NCBI GenBank assembly: GCA_045642085.1
Contig: JAZUIF010000131.1
Span: forward strand, 1-64,000
Length of the DNA stretch: 64,000 bases
From: UBA1723 sp045642085
GTDB lineage: Bacteria; Bacteroidota; Bacteroidia; Bacteroidales; Paludibacteraceae
Direction of reading: 5' to 3'
Made by a program: the position numbers and the translations under genes. Of the stretch, positions 1-7,967 are shown piece by piece; position 1 is the stretch's first letter, and each line of letters opens with the position of its first letter. The notes beneath the pieces were generated by a model that did not search any database, was not told the DNA's origin, and saw only the letters and a program-made list of their open reading frames with translations.

Positions 1-1
1 C

Positions 2-943
2 AAAAAAATAAAAAAAATTTGTATTGGGGATTATAATAAGTTTTACAAATCATTTGATTTTCTAACAGCAATAACTGACTTTGAAAGTAGAAAAGAAGAT
101 CCAAGTGTTTTAGGGTATGGATATCAATTATCCACAAAATATAGGATGGCATGGTTTCATGGACGCTATACTACCAAAATAATCACTTTCGAAAAAGAAG
201 TTGAATGTAAAGACACTTTTGGAGTTGAATATGTAAAGTATGATGAAAATTCGGACATCGTAGTTGACATAAAAAAAATAAAATTCAATATTAATGCCAA
301 TCTTTATGTCTTTAATGACAACAAAGCGGCAAAAGTATGGTTGATGAACAACTATTTGGATTTTTTTAATGACATAAGATGCTTTGAAGATCGTGAAGTG
401 AATGAAATAAAATTAAAAAACTATCTTTCATCTGTTCCCGATGAGTATGAGACTCACGATGTTAGCAGAGACATCCACAAAACAAACAAATTGTGGGTAG
501 GTAAAGATATATTTGATTTAGTCTTTGAAAAAACTGATAGTGCAATTGTAGCATACGAAGCGGACAAAAGCAACAAATTAGACATCAAAGCATTTGACTT
601 GTTGTATATGTATTTGGATAAGTACCATATTCAAGCTCATATGCGTACAAAGATTAGTTTCATCAGAAAGATTTGCTATTTTGCCAAAATGGAAGTTGAG
701 CTAAATAAAAAGCATGCTGCAGAAGAAAAACATGGATATTTCAATTTCGTTTGCCAATCTCGTGCATCATCATTGTTGGATGACGAATTATTGGAATTTG
801 CAAAAAAAGAGAATTATTTTAACATAGAGTCTTTTGATGAAGTTTTGAAAGTAATTGAATGGGATAAAGAGTCTCATTATGATCCTAACGAAACATATCC
901 TGGGGGATGTATTCCTTTCGATTATACAACATTACTTGAATAA
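2..943 (+). CDS. Hypothetical protein, 5' end outside window
   Basis: I do not recognise this protein. The frame is open from base 2 through the ATG at 146 to the TAA at 943, and the residues before that ATG (including DYNKFYKSFDFLTAITDFES) read like normal protein, so the gene most likely starts before the window. The visible part is about 313 residues, charged, rich in Lys, Asp and Tyr, with no signal peptide or clear membrane segment. Base composition is clearly more AT-rich than the housekeeping genes further right, which suggests accessory DNA. No upstream neighbour is visible; downstream it converges on a minus-strand operon across a hairpin-forming gap. Confidence 0.7.
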   Translation, partial: KKIKKICIGDYNKFYKSFDFLTAITDFESRKEDPSVLGYGYQLSTKYRMAWFHGRYTTKIITFEKEVECKDTFGVEYVKYDENSDIVVDIKKIKFNINANLYVFNDNKAAKVWLMNNYLDFFNDIRCFEDREVNEIKLKNYLSSVPDEYETHDVSRDIHKTNKLWVGKDIFDLVFEKTDSAIVAYEADKSNKLDIKAFDLLYMYLDKYHIQAHMRTKISFIRKICYFAKMEVELNKKHAAEEKHGYFNFVCQSRASSLLDDELLEFAKKENYFNIESFDEVLKVIEWDKESHYDPNETYPGGCIPFDYTTLLE

Positions 944-961
944 AAGTTTTATTCCCCATTC

Positions 962-1007
962 CGCCCACGGTAGCGTCTCGTTTTCCAACGATTGGTTACC
1001 GTGGGCG
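962..1007. repeat. Inverted repeat between convergent genes
   Basis: An 11-base perfect inverted repeat (CGCCCACGGTA at 962-972, its complement at 997-1007) encloses a second small hairpin CGTT-TTCC-AACG at 979-990. It lies between the 3' ends of two convergent genes and is much more GC-rich than its surroundings. No T-run follows directly, so it is either a weak two-way terminator or an interspersed palindromic repeat. Confidence 0.5.
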
Positions 1008-1038
1008 ATAATCCATCGTCGTCTTTACTTATCAGCAT

Positions 1039-1341
1039 TTACAAATTTGCCGGTTCCTTCAGCACCACATTATATTCCCCACTCTTTCTTGCTCGCATCT
1101 TATGTGGAATGTAGTGCGACCATATAAACCATACTTTTTTGCGACGTGGCACTTTGATATCATACTTGCCTTTCACGTCTGCCATAATCTTCAGATTACA
1201 GTCCTGTATCACAATATCGGTGAACGATAATGGAGCTCCAGTTGTGTCTGTGACGGTACCGTAAAGATGGATTTCTTTGCGGGCGTAGACGCTGGTGATG
1301 CAGAATATGAATGCAATTAATATAACGAGTTTATTTTGCAC
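1039..1341 (-). CDS. Small secreted protein with carboxypeptidase-regulatory-like domain
   Basis: A 100-residue protein with a signal peptide (residues about 1-20, ending VYARKE) followed by one beta-sandwich of the carboxypeptidase-regulatory/CarboxypepD_reg-like type: it opens with the usual LYGTVTDTTGAPL pattern and continues with a GKYDIKV strand. In Bacteroidota this domain is common at the start of TonB-dependent receptors; here it stands alone, so it is a free periplasmic or surface domain, or a remnant. It is the last gene of a minus-strand run, 11 bases after the DUF1016 gene. The function cannot be told from the sequence. Confidence 0.65.
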   Translation of the reverse strand: MQNKLVILIAFIFCITSVYARKEIHLYGTVTDTTGAPLSFTDIVIQDCNLKIMADVKGKYDIKVPRRKKVWFIWSHYIPHKMRARKSGEYNVVLKEPANL

Positions 1342-1352
1342 TTAAATTACTT

Positions 1353-2426
1353 TTATTGATTTTTCAATGACTCCTTTTCTCGTTCAATATCTGCTTCATT
1401 CAAAATAGCATCTAATCTTGACTGAAGAATTTCTCGCTTAGGAAGATATAATTGATATTTTGCTGCAAATAGTTGGTTAGAAATACCTTCCAATGCATAT
1501 TGCATAACCAAATCATCTTTTGCTGAGCCTAAAACGATTCCTACAGGAGGATTATCATCACTTTGACAAACTTCATGTCTGAAATAGTTTAAATAAAAGT
1601 TCATTTGTCCTATGTCTTCATGCTTTATGGCACCTCGCTTCAGATCTATTAACACATGACATTTCAATATAGCATGATAAAAAACCAAATCACAATGATA
1701 GACTTCACCTTCAATCGGAATTGGGTATTGCTCTTTCATCAAACAAAAGCCTTTTCCCATCTCCAACATAAAATCGGCAAACTTATGAACTAGAGCAGAC
1801 TCTAAATCAGTTTCAAGTACACGTTCTTTCTGTGGTAAATCAACAAATTCCCATACAAATGGATCTTTAAGCAAATCTTTTGCCTCTTGAATATGTTGAC
1901 CTTCTTTTGCTAATGCCAAAACTCCATCTTTATCTTTACTTAATGCAATTCGATGAAAAAGCATACTTTTCATTTGGCGTTTTAATTCTCTAACATTCCA
2001 TTTTTCCTCTTCACATTGTTTCAAATAGAAGTCTCGCTCCAATTGGTCATCACATTTCAATATTTCTGTATAATGACTCCAACTTAATTTGTAGGACAGT
2101 GTCCTACTTTTTGGAAATGCAAGATAAAGTTTCCTCATATAAATGAGGTTAAAATGATTAAAACCTGCACCGTATGCGTTTGTTAAATCTTTTGATAATT
2201 GTTTTAACAGACCTTTTCCATATTCAGCACGTGCATTTCCATTTTGTTCAAAATCAATAATGTAATGTCCTGTTTCCCAATAAGTATCCAAAAGAATACT
2301 ATTTACCTCTATTGCCACCTTTGATCGAGCATTCTCAATCAAGCATCCAATAGTTTTTAATAAAGATTGATAATCAATAATATTAGAATCGTTTGATTCT
2401 ATATTTGTATGACATTCATTTTTCAT
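1353..2426 (-). CDS. DUF1016 (YhcG-type) PDDEXK nuclease-like protein
   Basis: A 357-residue protein of the DUF1016/YhcG family: an N-terminal helical domain (about 15-150; family hallmarks VNSILLDTYWETGHYI and YGKGLLKQLSKDL) and a C-terminal PDDEXK nuclease-like domain (about 190-345). The putative catalytic elements are the Asp of CDLVFYH and the IDLK pair of VLIDLKRGAI. Family members are found near restriction or mobile loci, and their substrate is not settled. I chose the ATG at 2426, which overlaps the end of the amidase gene by 11 bases; an upstream in-frame start would only add a basic stretch lying inside that gene. Sequence around it is AT-rich, consistent with acquisition. Confidence 0.8.
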   Translation of the reverse strand: MKNECHTNIESNDSNIIDYQSLLKTIGCLIENARSKVAIEVNSILLDTYWETGHYIIDFEQNGNARAEYGKGLLKQLSKDLTNAYGAGFNHFNLIYMRKLYLAFPKSRTLSYKLSWSHYTEILKCDDQLERDFYLKQCEEEKWNVRELKRQMKSMLFHRIALSKDKDGVLALAKEGQHIQEAKDLLKDPFVWEFVDLPQKERVLETDLESALVHKFADFMLEMGKGFCLMKEQYPIPIEGEVYHCDLVFYHAILKCHVLIDLKRGAIKHEDIGQMNFYLNYFRHEVCQSDDNPPVGIVLGSAKDDLVMQYALEGISNQLFAAKYQLYLPKREILQSRLDAILNEADIEREKESLKNQ

Positions 2427-3738
2427 TTTTTTTCTTTTTTGCCTCTGCTCTTTCCTTCTCATTTTTCTCAATCTGCTTCTGGATCTTGTAATCCTTCACA
2501 AATCCCTCTGCAATCCACTTAGCCATAGCCTCACGGTTGCTGGTACGGATGAAACGCTGCTGATCCTGAAGATTCTGGATATTACCAAGTTCGAAGAATA
2601 CTGATGGCGGATTGGTCTCAGTCAATACATATAGGTCTCGTCTGCTGACGGTGCCTTCAAAGCCACGGTTAGGCTGATGATGCGCATATTTGTCTTCCAA
2701 CGTAGTGCGGATGCTTTCTGCTGTCATCTTACCTAGTTTACTTCCTTTGGCATGGTATAGGAAAATATCAATTCGCTTTCTCTCGCTTCGGCTATCAAGG
2801 TGAATGAATACAGCACGACGATAACCTTTCTCATCTTTCTTATACAATGCGTTTATCTTATCACAACGCTGTTTTAGTCGCTTCACTTGATCAAGTGGAA
2901 TAGTTGCTCCCATACATGTCTCGCGTCGTGATGTCTGCAAAAACTGATCATCACGTATTCCGTCGACTTTATCCTGAATGATGAAATTCACCTTTGCACC
3001 TCGCATCATCAACTGTCTACCCAAACGGAGAATTACATCGTAAGCATACTCATCCTCATGTAACTCATGGCCTGCAAACTTACCAATCGCACCCGGATCC
3101 GGACCACCATGACCTGAAACAAGATAGAACACTGCGCCATCCAACTCTTTGCTTGTCACTGGCACTCGTTCATAATCTTTTCCGAAAAGTGGCTCGATGA
3201 CGTCACTCTTCTGCGGCTTCATAGGCACCTGGTCTTTTGCAACCGGAGCCGACTCAGCAGGAACAATATCGTCTATCGTCGGAATCTTATAATAGACTCC
3301 AGTCAACAATGACGCATCTTTTCCGAATCGTCCTTGATTGATATCCAAGAATACATCTCGCAAATCTTTGGTATTCAAGCCGACACGAGCGTAGAATGCC
3401 CACAATCCTTCTCCTTCGAGTGGACAAACCTTATCCTTTACTGTGACTTTCTTGATTTTCTTGGTAGTATCGACAATGTTTTTCTCTTCAGCATTTGTTG
3501 TGATTTTGGAATCTCCAGCATGTGGAATCTTATAATACACTCCCGTCAACAACGTGGAATCTTTTCCAAATCGACCTTTATTAAGTGCAAAAAATTGATC
3601 ACGCAGTTCTTTGGTATTAAGACCCATACGTGAATAAAAAGCCCACAGACCTTCACCCTCAAGCGGGCAAACCTTATCCTGGGCAAACGAAGAGGCCGTA
3701 AACCACAAAGCGAATATTGCAGATATCAGTCTCTTCAT
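2416..3738 (-). CDS. Secreted N-acetylmuramoyl-L-alanine amidase with two LysM-like repeats
   Basis: A 440-residue cell-wall hydrolase predicted to cut the bond between N-acetylmuramic acid and the stem peptide in the periplasm. Residues 1-19 are a signal peptide. Two nearly identical repeats follow (about 21-72 and 102-153, each with EGLWAFY and ending TGVYYKIP), resembling divergent LysM peptidoglycan-binding units. The Amidase_3 domain spans about 190-430, with zinc His in SGHGG (about 209), Glu in the HELHEDEYAYD region, His in FIHLDS (about 312) and catalytic Glu in FFELGN (about 383). The C-terminus is Lys/Glu-rich. It starts 3 bases after mnmA, so the two are co-transcribed. Confidence 0.88.
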   Translation of the reverse strand: MKRLISAIFALWFTASSFAQDKVCPLEGEGLWAFYSRMGLNTKELRDQFFALNKGRFGKDSTLLTGVYYKIPHAGDSKITTNAEEKNIVDTTKKIKKVTVKDKVCPLEGEGLWAFYARVGLNTKDLRDVFLDINQGRFGKDASLLTGVYYKIPTIDDIVPAESAPVAKDQVPMKPQKSDVIEPLFGKDYERVPVTSKELDGAVFYLVSGHGGPDPGAIGKFAGHELHEDEYAYDVILRLGRQLMMRGAKVNFIIQDKVDGIRDDQFLQTSRRETCMGATIPLDQVKRLKQRCDKINALYKKDEKGYRRAVFIHLDSRSERKRIDIFLYHAKGSKLGKMTAESIRTTLEDKYAHHQPNRGFEGTVSRRDLYVLTETNPPSVFFELGNIQNLQDQQRFIRTSNREAMAKWIAEGFVKDYKIQKQIEKNEKERAEAKKKKNEK

Positions 3739-3741
3739 CTC

Positions 3742-4821
3742 TTACAATAGCAAACGAATTTCGCCACTTCCGTAGCATCTGTTTCCTTCCTCATCATAGA
3801 TCACACCAAACTGACCAGGTGCAATTCCCTGAATAGGTTCTGGACTCTCAAGATTCAAATCAATTCCGTTGTCGGCAAGTCGAAGCTTACCACACTTCAA
3901 CATCTCTGTGTGGCGAATCTTAAACTTCACATCGTACACTTCCCCAGCCTTCCAAGGATGCTCCGACAAAGTAAGATGGTTGAATGCTGTAACGACAAAA
4001 TTATTTCCGTAGATTCCACCCTTCTGCTCACAACGAGAGACATACACCACATTGTCGTCGATATCCTTGTCGACAACAAACCATGGTCCGCCACTCAAGC
4101 CTAGACCCTTACGTTGGCCGATAGTGTGGTACCAGAAACCTTTATGTTTTCCTAAGATTTTGCCACTCTCCTTGTCGACAATATTGCCTTCCTTCTCACC
4201 AACGATATTCTTCAAGAAATCGTTGTATTTGAATTTGCCAAGGAAACAGATTCCCTGACTATCCTTTCTATACGCGCTTGGCAGACGAGACTCCTGAGCT
4301 ATTCTGCGCACCTCACTCTTCATCATGTCGCCAATTGGGAACATCGATTTAGCGATCTGCTTCTGTGATAGCTGCGACAAGAAATCAGTCTGGTCCTTGA
4401 TAGGATCCGGAGCTGTACAAAGCCAAGTCAAGCCTCCTTCTCTGACGGCTCTTGCATAATGGCCAGTGGCAGTGAAATCGTACTGATGGCCAACTCTCTC
4501 CTCAAACATACCGAATTTGATGAACTTGTTGCACATCACATCCGGATTAGGAGTCAAACCACGCATAACCTTCTCCTTTGCGTAACCAACAACGTTTTCC
4601 CAATACTCCTTGTGAAGATTCACCACGTCGAACTGCAAACCATATTTTTTTGCAATCATAGACGAGATCATGATGTCATCATCCATAGAGCAATCGGACA
4701 AACCGTCGCATCCACCACCAATCTGTATGTAGAATAAATCTGGCTTAAGACCTTGTTCGCACAACTGATGCACGACGACAGAGCTGTCGACACCGCCAGA
4801 TATAAGAGTTGCTATATTCAT
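3742..4821 (-). CDS. mnmA: tRNA-specific 2-thiouridylase MnmA
   Basis: MnmA thiolates U34 of the tRNAs for Lys, Glu and Gln in the cytoplasm, using ATP and a relayed persulfide sulfur. The 359-residue protein has the ATP PP-loop SGGVDSS at residues 8-14, the catalytic Cys in DVMCNKF (about 95), the second active-site Cys in GICFLG (about 192) and the GQRKGLG segment of the tRNA-binding region. Length is normal. It is the first gene of the minus-strand run that continues into the amidase, DUF1016 and small secreted protein. A candidate promoter lies just upstream at 4841-4848. Confidence 0.95.
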   Translation of the reverse strand: MNIATLISGGVDSSVVVHQLCEQGLKPDLFYIQIGGGCDGLSDCSMDDDIMISSMIAKKYGLQFDVVNLHKEYWENVVGYAKEKVMRGLTPNPDVMCNKFIKFGMFEERVGHQYDFTATGHYARAVREGGLTWLCTAPDPIKDQTDFLSQLSQKQIAKSMFPIGDMMKSEVRRIAQESRLPSAYRKDSQGICFLGKFKYNDFLKNIVGEKEGNIVDKESGKILGKHKGFWYHTIGQRKGLGLSGGPWFVVDKDIDDNVVYVSRCEQKGGIYGNNFVVTAFNHLTLSEHPWKAGEVYDVKFKIRHTEMLKCGKLRLADNGIDLNLESPEPIQGIAPGQFGVIYDEEGNRCYGSGEIRLLL

Positions 4822-4840
4822 AAGTTCTTTGTTATTGCTA

Positions 4841-4848
4841 CAAAGATA
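4841..4848 (-). promoter_or_regulatory. -7 box for mnmA
   Basis: On the minus strand this reads TATCTTTG, matching the Bacteroidales -7 consensus TAnnTTTG, about 20 bases before the mnmA start. The nearest TTG on that strand is 24 bases further upstream, a little more than the usual 19-21, so the -33 element is uncertain. Confidence 0.5.
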
Positions 4849-4910
4849 AGAATTTTATATTAATTCATAATGCAAAATTCATAATTCATAATTGGATATA
4901 GCTTAAATAA

Positions 4911-5276
4911 TCACACACCCAACACAATACGAGCGTCAACATTCATCTTTCGGCAGATCTCACGAGCCAGTTGCAAAGTTGGTTCACATCGGCCATTGAA
5001 AATATCACTAACTCGAGAAGAACTCACCCCTAACAACTCAGCAAGTTTAGCTTGGGTTAGTCCCATCTCATACATACGAAGTTTCATAACATCAACCAAC
5101 GAAGGCTGTTCGATTGGGTAATGTTCTTCCTCATACTCTTCTACCATAGCGGTCAAAAGATCTAACTCTATAGAGTTTTTATCAGTAACAGGAGTATTGT
5201 CATTAATCAATGGCAATAATTCCTCTATACGCTCCATAGTAGCGTCATACGCTGTTTTTGTTGTAATTTTTGCCAT
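4911..5276 (-). CDS. higA: HigA-type antitoxin, XRE-family repressor
   Basis: A 121-residue antitoxin. An N-terminal helical segment rich in Glu (about 1-58) would cover the toxin, and a Cro/C1-type helix-turn-helix lies at about 72-95 (LTQAKLAELLGVSSSRVSDI). In this family the antitoxin neutralises HigB and, with it, represses the shared promoter. The ATG at 5276 is chosen over an earlier in-frame Met at 5315 because it sits 10 bases after the toxin stop with AAAGATAAT just before it, and the earlier start would overlap the toxin gene. Toxin first, antitoxin second is the usual higBA order. Confidence 0.88.
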   Translation of the reverse strand: MAKITTKTAYDATMERIEELLPLINDNTPVTDKNSIELDLLTAMVEEYEEEHYPIEQPSLVDVMKLRMYEMGLTQAKLAELLGVSSSRVSDIFNGRCEPTLQLAREICRKMNVDARIVLGV

Positions 5277-5286
5277 ATTATCTTTG

Positions 5287-5580
5287 TTAAATAGTTGATG
5301 CATCAATTTTATCATATTCTGCGTGAGTACCTACAAACCGAATCAGCACAGTTCCAATGGTAAACTTTATAACAACAATAAGTCTATAGTTGTTACCTCG
5401 AATATTGAAAACATAATGCTGATTACCGACAGCATCCACGCTATTGAAAGTTCTTTTTATGTCATCAAAGCATGTCCACTGAGCAGCTTTAGTTTTAGTA
5501 TACCACTCTTCTAAAGCAACCTTTGAATCAGCGTGCTCAGTGTAGTAGTCAATAATTTTTGTACGTGATATTATCCTCAT
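5287..5580 (-). CDS. higB: HigB-family mRNA interferase toxin
   Basis: A 97-residue toxin of the HigB/RelE-like superfamily, which cuts mRNA, usually on the ribosome. The family pattern is complete: MRIIS at the start, LEEWY, the AQW-CFDDIK segment, the central FNIRGNNYRLIV core strands and the C-terminal VGTHAEYDKID motif. No frameshift or truncation is visible, so it appears intact and is presumably held in check by the antitoxin encoded 10 bases downstream. The pair sits alone between mnmA and the CreD cluster, with AT-rich flanks that suggest insertion as a module. Confidence 0.92.
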   Translation of the reverse strand: MRIISRTKIIDYYTEHADSKVALEEWYTKTKAAQWTCFDDIKRTFNSVDAVGNQHYVFNIRGNNYRLIVVIKFTIGTVLIRFVGTHAEYDKIDASTI

Positions 5581-5617
5581 AAATATTAGAATTTAACATC
5601 ACAAAATTAGCAACAAA

Positions 5618-5635
5618 TTTTGAAATTCAAAAATA
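5618..5635 (-). promoter_or_regulatory. Candidate higBA promoter/operator
   Basis: A perfect palindrome TTTTGAA-A-TTCAAAA lies at 5618-5632, about 38 bases before the higB start. The minus strand over 5628-5635 reads TATTTTTG, a TAnnTTTG -7 box, so an antitoxin dimer bound here would cover the promoter. A related half-site (TAAAATTCAA) follows at 5641-5650. Confidence 0.45.
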
Positions 5636-5673
5636 AATTCTAAAATTCAAAAAATACGAATTGTATATTTGGA

Positions 5674-6048
5674 CTAAATTCGTTGCCTTTCCTTCCAAAT
5701 CTCCTGACCTAACAGAATGCTTACCCATCCAATCGCGTAGCATATAATGTCAGCCCAAGCAAACGATGTTCCCATCACTGCACGGGCAACTGCATTGTCG
5801 CCCCACCCTAACACATCCACCAACTTGAAATATTGAGTGATCTCTATGCCGACGGAGAATAGAAAGATGTAGAATGGCAATGCTTTGTATTTCTTTGGGT
5901 AGAAGATGCGTACAAAGCAGTAGATTAACCACTCCACTATGATGTCTCCACCGTATGGACGGATAAACAGGTCATTTACATACATTGCAATAATGACTTC
6001 CTGCAAGAAGATGACCACGAACAGGAAAATATAAATGTTTCGTTTCAT
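5674..6048 (-). CDS. DUF2809-like small membrane protein
   Basis: A 124-residue integral membrane protein with about four hydrophobic segments: one at residues 4-22, a pair around 35-75, and one near 98-115. The pattern (FIRPYGGD after the first segment, GIEITQYF in the middle, VMGTSFAWADIICYAIG near the end) fits the DUF2809 family, whose function is unknown. It is the last gene downstream of creD and starts directly after a 31-codon micro-ORF. No signal peptide separate from the first membrane helix is seen. Confidence 0.7.
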   Translation of the reverse strand: MKRNIYIFLFVVIFLQEVIIAMYVNDLFIRPYGGDIIVEWLIYCFVRIFYPKKYKALPFYIFLFSVGIEITQYFKLVDVLGWGDNAVARAVMGTSFAWADIICYAIGWVSILLGQEIWKERQRI

Positions 6049-6050
6049 AG

Positions 6051-6146
6051 TCAGCTAAAAAATATGAGTAAGAAACGTACAACACAGATTATAATCGTGT
6101 AGATTGTAAATCCAATAAAAAATAATAACAATAAGATACCATCCAT
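6051..6146 (-). CDS. Putative 31-residue single-span membrane peptide
   Basis: A short open frame beginning MDGILLLLFFIGFTIYTII and ending in TGA at 6051-6053. It fills most of the 141-base gap between creD and the DUF2809 gene and stops 2 bases before the next start, the spacing expected of translationally coupled genes. Nearly the whole product is one hydrophobic helix with a single Arg near the C-terminus, as in known bacterial small membrane proteins. Chance is possible in AT-rich DNA, since TTA/ATT codons give hydrophobic residues, and no strong ribosome binding site is visible. Confidence 0.45.
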   Translation of the reverse strand: MDGILLLLFFIGFTIYTIIICVVRFLLIFFS

Positions 6147-6189
6147 AGTTAGTAAATTTTTAAGTAACAGTAATATAATTTTTAGTTCA

Positions 6190-7554
6190 CTACTTTACAA
6201 CCTTATTCCAATCTACCTTCTGCGACAAGTACATGATACCAGCCAAGATGAAGAATAGACCAACACTTCCTGCAACCAAAGCGTATGTTTCCATTCGGAT
6301 TAGCACGAAAATGTAGATGTAAAGTACCGTCAGAATACCACCGATAGAAAATGCTGTCTTCTTAATGCGCAACACTGCAGCTGTATAGAGTGTGAGCATT
6401 GTGATCGTCATTGCTGATGCCACCATATAAGCAGGAGTGAATCCGATATGCTCCGACAATGAGATTAGCAACGAGTAGAACAATGTAAGAGCAAGGCCGA
6501 CGAGAAGATACTGGATCGGATGGATGTTCTTCTGCTGAATATGCTCCACAAAGAAGAAGACTGCAAATGTGAGCATGATGAATAGCATAGCGTATTTTGT
6601 GCAACGAAGTGACTGCTGATAATGCTGTACTGGAATTAGCAAGTCGACGCCGAACATAGAGTTGCTAATTGAATTCTTTACATCATAAGATGGCTCATCT
6701 AATTCCTGCGGATAATTTCTGTTGAGGTAAGAGATCTTCCAATTGCTTGTGAATCCCGCGTCGCTCACATTATTCTCTTCTGGAAGGAAATTACCAGTGA
6801 AACTTGGAGTTGTGGCATTTGATGTCAGTGCGACGGTGGTCATCTCACCAACAGGAGCAAACTTGATCGACTGTGAACCCTTGATATTAAACTTCATACT
6901 GAAAGGAATATTCTTGAGATCCTCCACTCCGTTCAAATCCACTGTTGCTGAAAGTTGACTCATTCCAGAAAGTAAACCGTTGCCACTTGGCTTCAACTCC
7001 AACTCCTTACCAGCGATTGTGATCTTCATTTCCTCTGTGATACCTTTAAGATCACTCAACGAAAAATTCACAATCACCTGATTATTCTCCGAAATTGAAT
7101 TCTGCATCGCGTCGCTCAACTCAAATGAGCCATCCAACTCAATAGGAGCTTTGAAAATTGAAACCTGATACAACCCCTTCTTGCGAGTCTCATTCTGAAT
7201 GTCACCCTTGACATTTAATTTTTTAGGCAACAACACCTTCACGCTCTCCACACGTTTCTTTGCAGAAGGATCAGCTGCACAAACACCCTCCTCATCTTCT
7301 GTAACTGAAGTCCATGTACCCTGCTTAACAGAAAGAGTTGGGCCGACAATGTTCTGAGCCGCACACCATTGTCCAGTCACCTTCTCAATAGTCTGATCCG
7401 ACGTCGACTTACGCTCCTCAATCAGATTCTCGATCATAGCCATAGGGACAAGCATCAATAGCGATAGTACGGTGATGATGATCATCTTAAAACCTGTACC
7501 CTTACTTGTTGTCTTTGGAGTAGTCTCCATTGTGTTGAAATTTTGTGTTTCCAT
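6190..7554 (-). CDS. creD: CreD-family inner membrane protein
   Basis: A 454-residue CreD homologue (cell envelope integrity protein). One transmembrane helix at about 24-44 is followed by a large periplasmic domain (about 45-315) and a C-terminal bundle of about six helices (about 318-445). Family hallmarks include the SDQTIEKVTGQWCAAQNIVGP segment (family R.xxI..v...wg..Q...GP) and QSLRCTKYAMLFI before the helix bundle. In E. coli CreD is the output gene of the CreBC regulon and affects envelope stress and colicin tolerance; in Bacteroidota it usually travels with a winged-helix regulator, as here. It has its own operator-bearing promoter. A second in-frame ATG eight codons in could also start translation. 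Confidence 0.9.
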   Translation of the reverse strand: METQNFNTMETTPKTTSKGTGFKMIIITVLSLLMLVPMAMIENLIEERKSTSDQTIEKVTGQWCAAQNIVGPTLSVKQGTWTSVTEDEEGVCAADPSAKKRVESVKVLLPKKLNVKGDIQNETRKKGLYQVSIFKAPIELDGSFELSDAMQNSISENNQVIVNFSLSDLKGITEEMKITIAGKELELKPSGNGLLSGMSQLSATVDLNGVEDLKNIPFSMKFNIKGSQSIKFAPVGEMTTVALTSNATTPSFTGNFLPEENNVSDAGFTSNWKISYLNRNYPQELDEPSYDVKNSISNSMFGVDLLIPVQHYQQSLRCTKYAMLFIMLTFAVFFFVEHIQQKNIHPIQYLLVGLALTLFYSLLISLSEHIGFTPAYMVASAMTITMLTLYTAAVLRIKKTAFSIGGILTVLYIYIFVLIRMETYALVAGSVGLFFILAGIMYLSQKVDWNKVVK

Positions 7555-7572
7555 AATCTGAAAATTTTAAAG

Positions 7573-7591
7573 TACTTTGAATTACAAAGTA
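7573..7591 (-). promoter_or_regulatory. CreD-cluster operator, copy A (before creD)
   Basis: Perfect inverted repeat TACTTTG-AATTA-CAAAGTA, 18 bases before the creD start. It is one of three copies of TACTTTG-N5-CAAAGT(A/T) in this cluster, each in front of a different gene. The half-site overlaps the TTTG of a -7-like box on the minus strand (TATACTTTG). Confidence 0.75.
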
Positions 7592-7614
7592 TATGAGTAA
7601 AAAAAATTAGAAGT

Positions 7615-7899
7615 TTAATCTTGATATATAAGTTCATCACTTGTGAAAATCAATACTACACAAATCACTATAAAACATACTAGTAGTAATAAAGGCATCA
7701 AAGCAAGAGTTATACTCTTTAATAATTTCTTATTTGCATCTGCCTTTGTATAATACAATACTGACATACAAATACAAAATAAGTATGATGCCAACACCTC
7801 ATATCGATAATTTAAATGTAGAACGGATTGTAATTCAAGTGTTAAAAACACAACAATAGATCCTATTGCAGTAAGAATGAATATCGGAACAAATCTCAT
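7615..7899 (-). CDS. Small membrane protein of the CreD cluster
   Basis: A 94-residue protein that is almost entirely membrane: hydrophobic segments at about 3-25, 34-52 and 63-88 with short polar links (HLNYRYE and TKADANKK). I do not recognise a family. It lies 60 bases before creD and 68 bases after the regulator gene, and carries its own copy of the shared operator, so it is probably regulated together with creD and may be a partner of it in the inner membrane. Confidence 0.7.
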   Translation of the reverse strand: MRFVPIFILTAIGSIVVFLTLELQSVLHLNYRYEVLASYLFCICMSVLYYTKADANKKLLKSITLALMPLLLLVCFIVICVVLIFTSDELIYQD

Positions 7900-7927
7900 T
7901 TCAAATTATATTTTTAGTTTCTAAAAG

Positions 7928-7947
7928 TACTTTGAGTTTCAAAGTTA
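7928..7947 (-). promoter_or_regulatory. CreD-cluster operator, copy B
   Basis: TACTTTG-AGTTT-CAAAGTT at 7928-7946, 28 bases before the start of the 94-residue membrane protein. The minus strand of 7940-7947 reads TAACTTTG, an exact TAnnTTTG -7 box, so a protein bound to the palindrome would block RNA polymerase. Confidence 0.75.
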
Positions 7948-7967
7948 AATAGTAAAAAAAGAGGCCA

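Noticed and set aside
855..1127. Plus-strand open frame of 90 codons
   Set aside because: It overlaps the end of the left-edge gene and the minus-strand secreted protein, and runs through the hairpin; it has no protein-like pattern.
4861..4900. Short repeats of AATTCATA upstream of mnmA
   Set aside because: Simple AT-rich slippage words without symmetry or spacing that suggests an operator.
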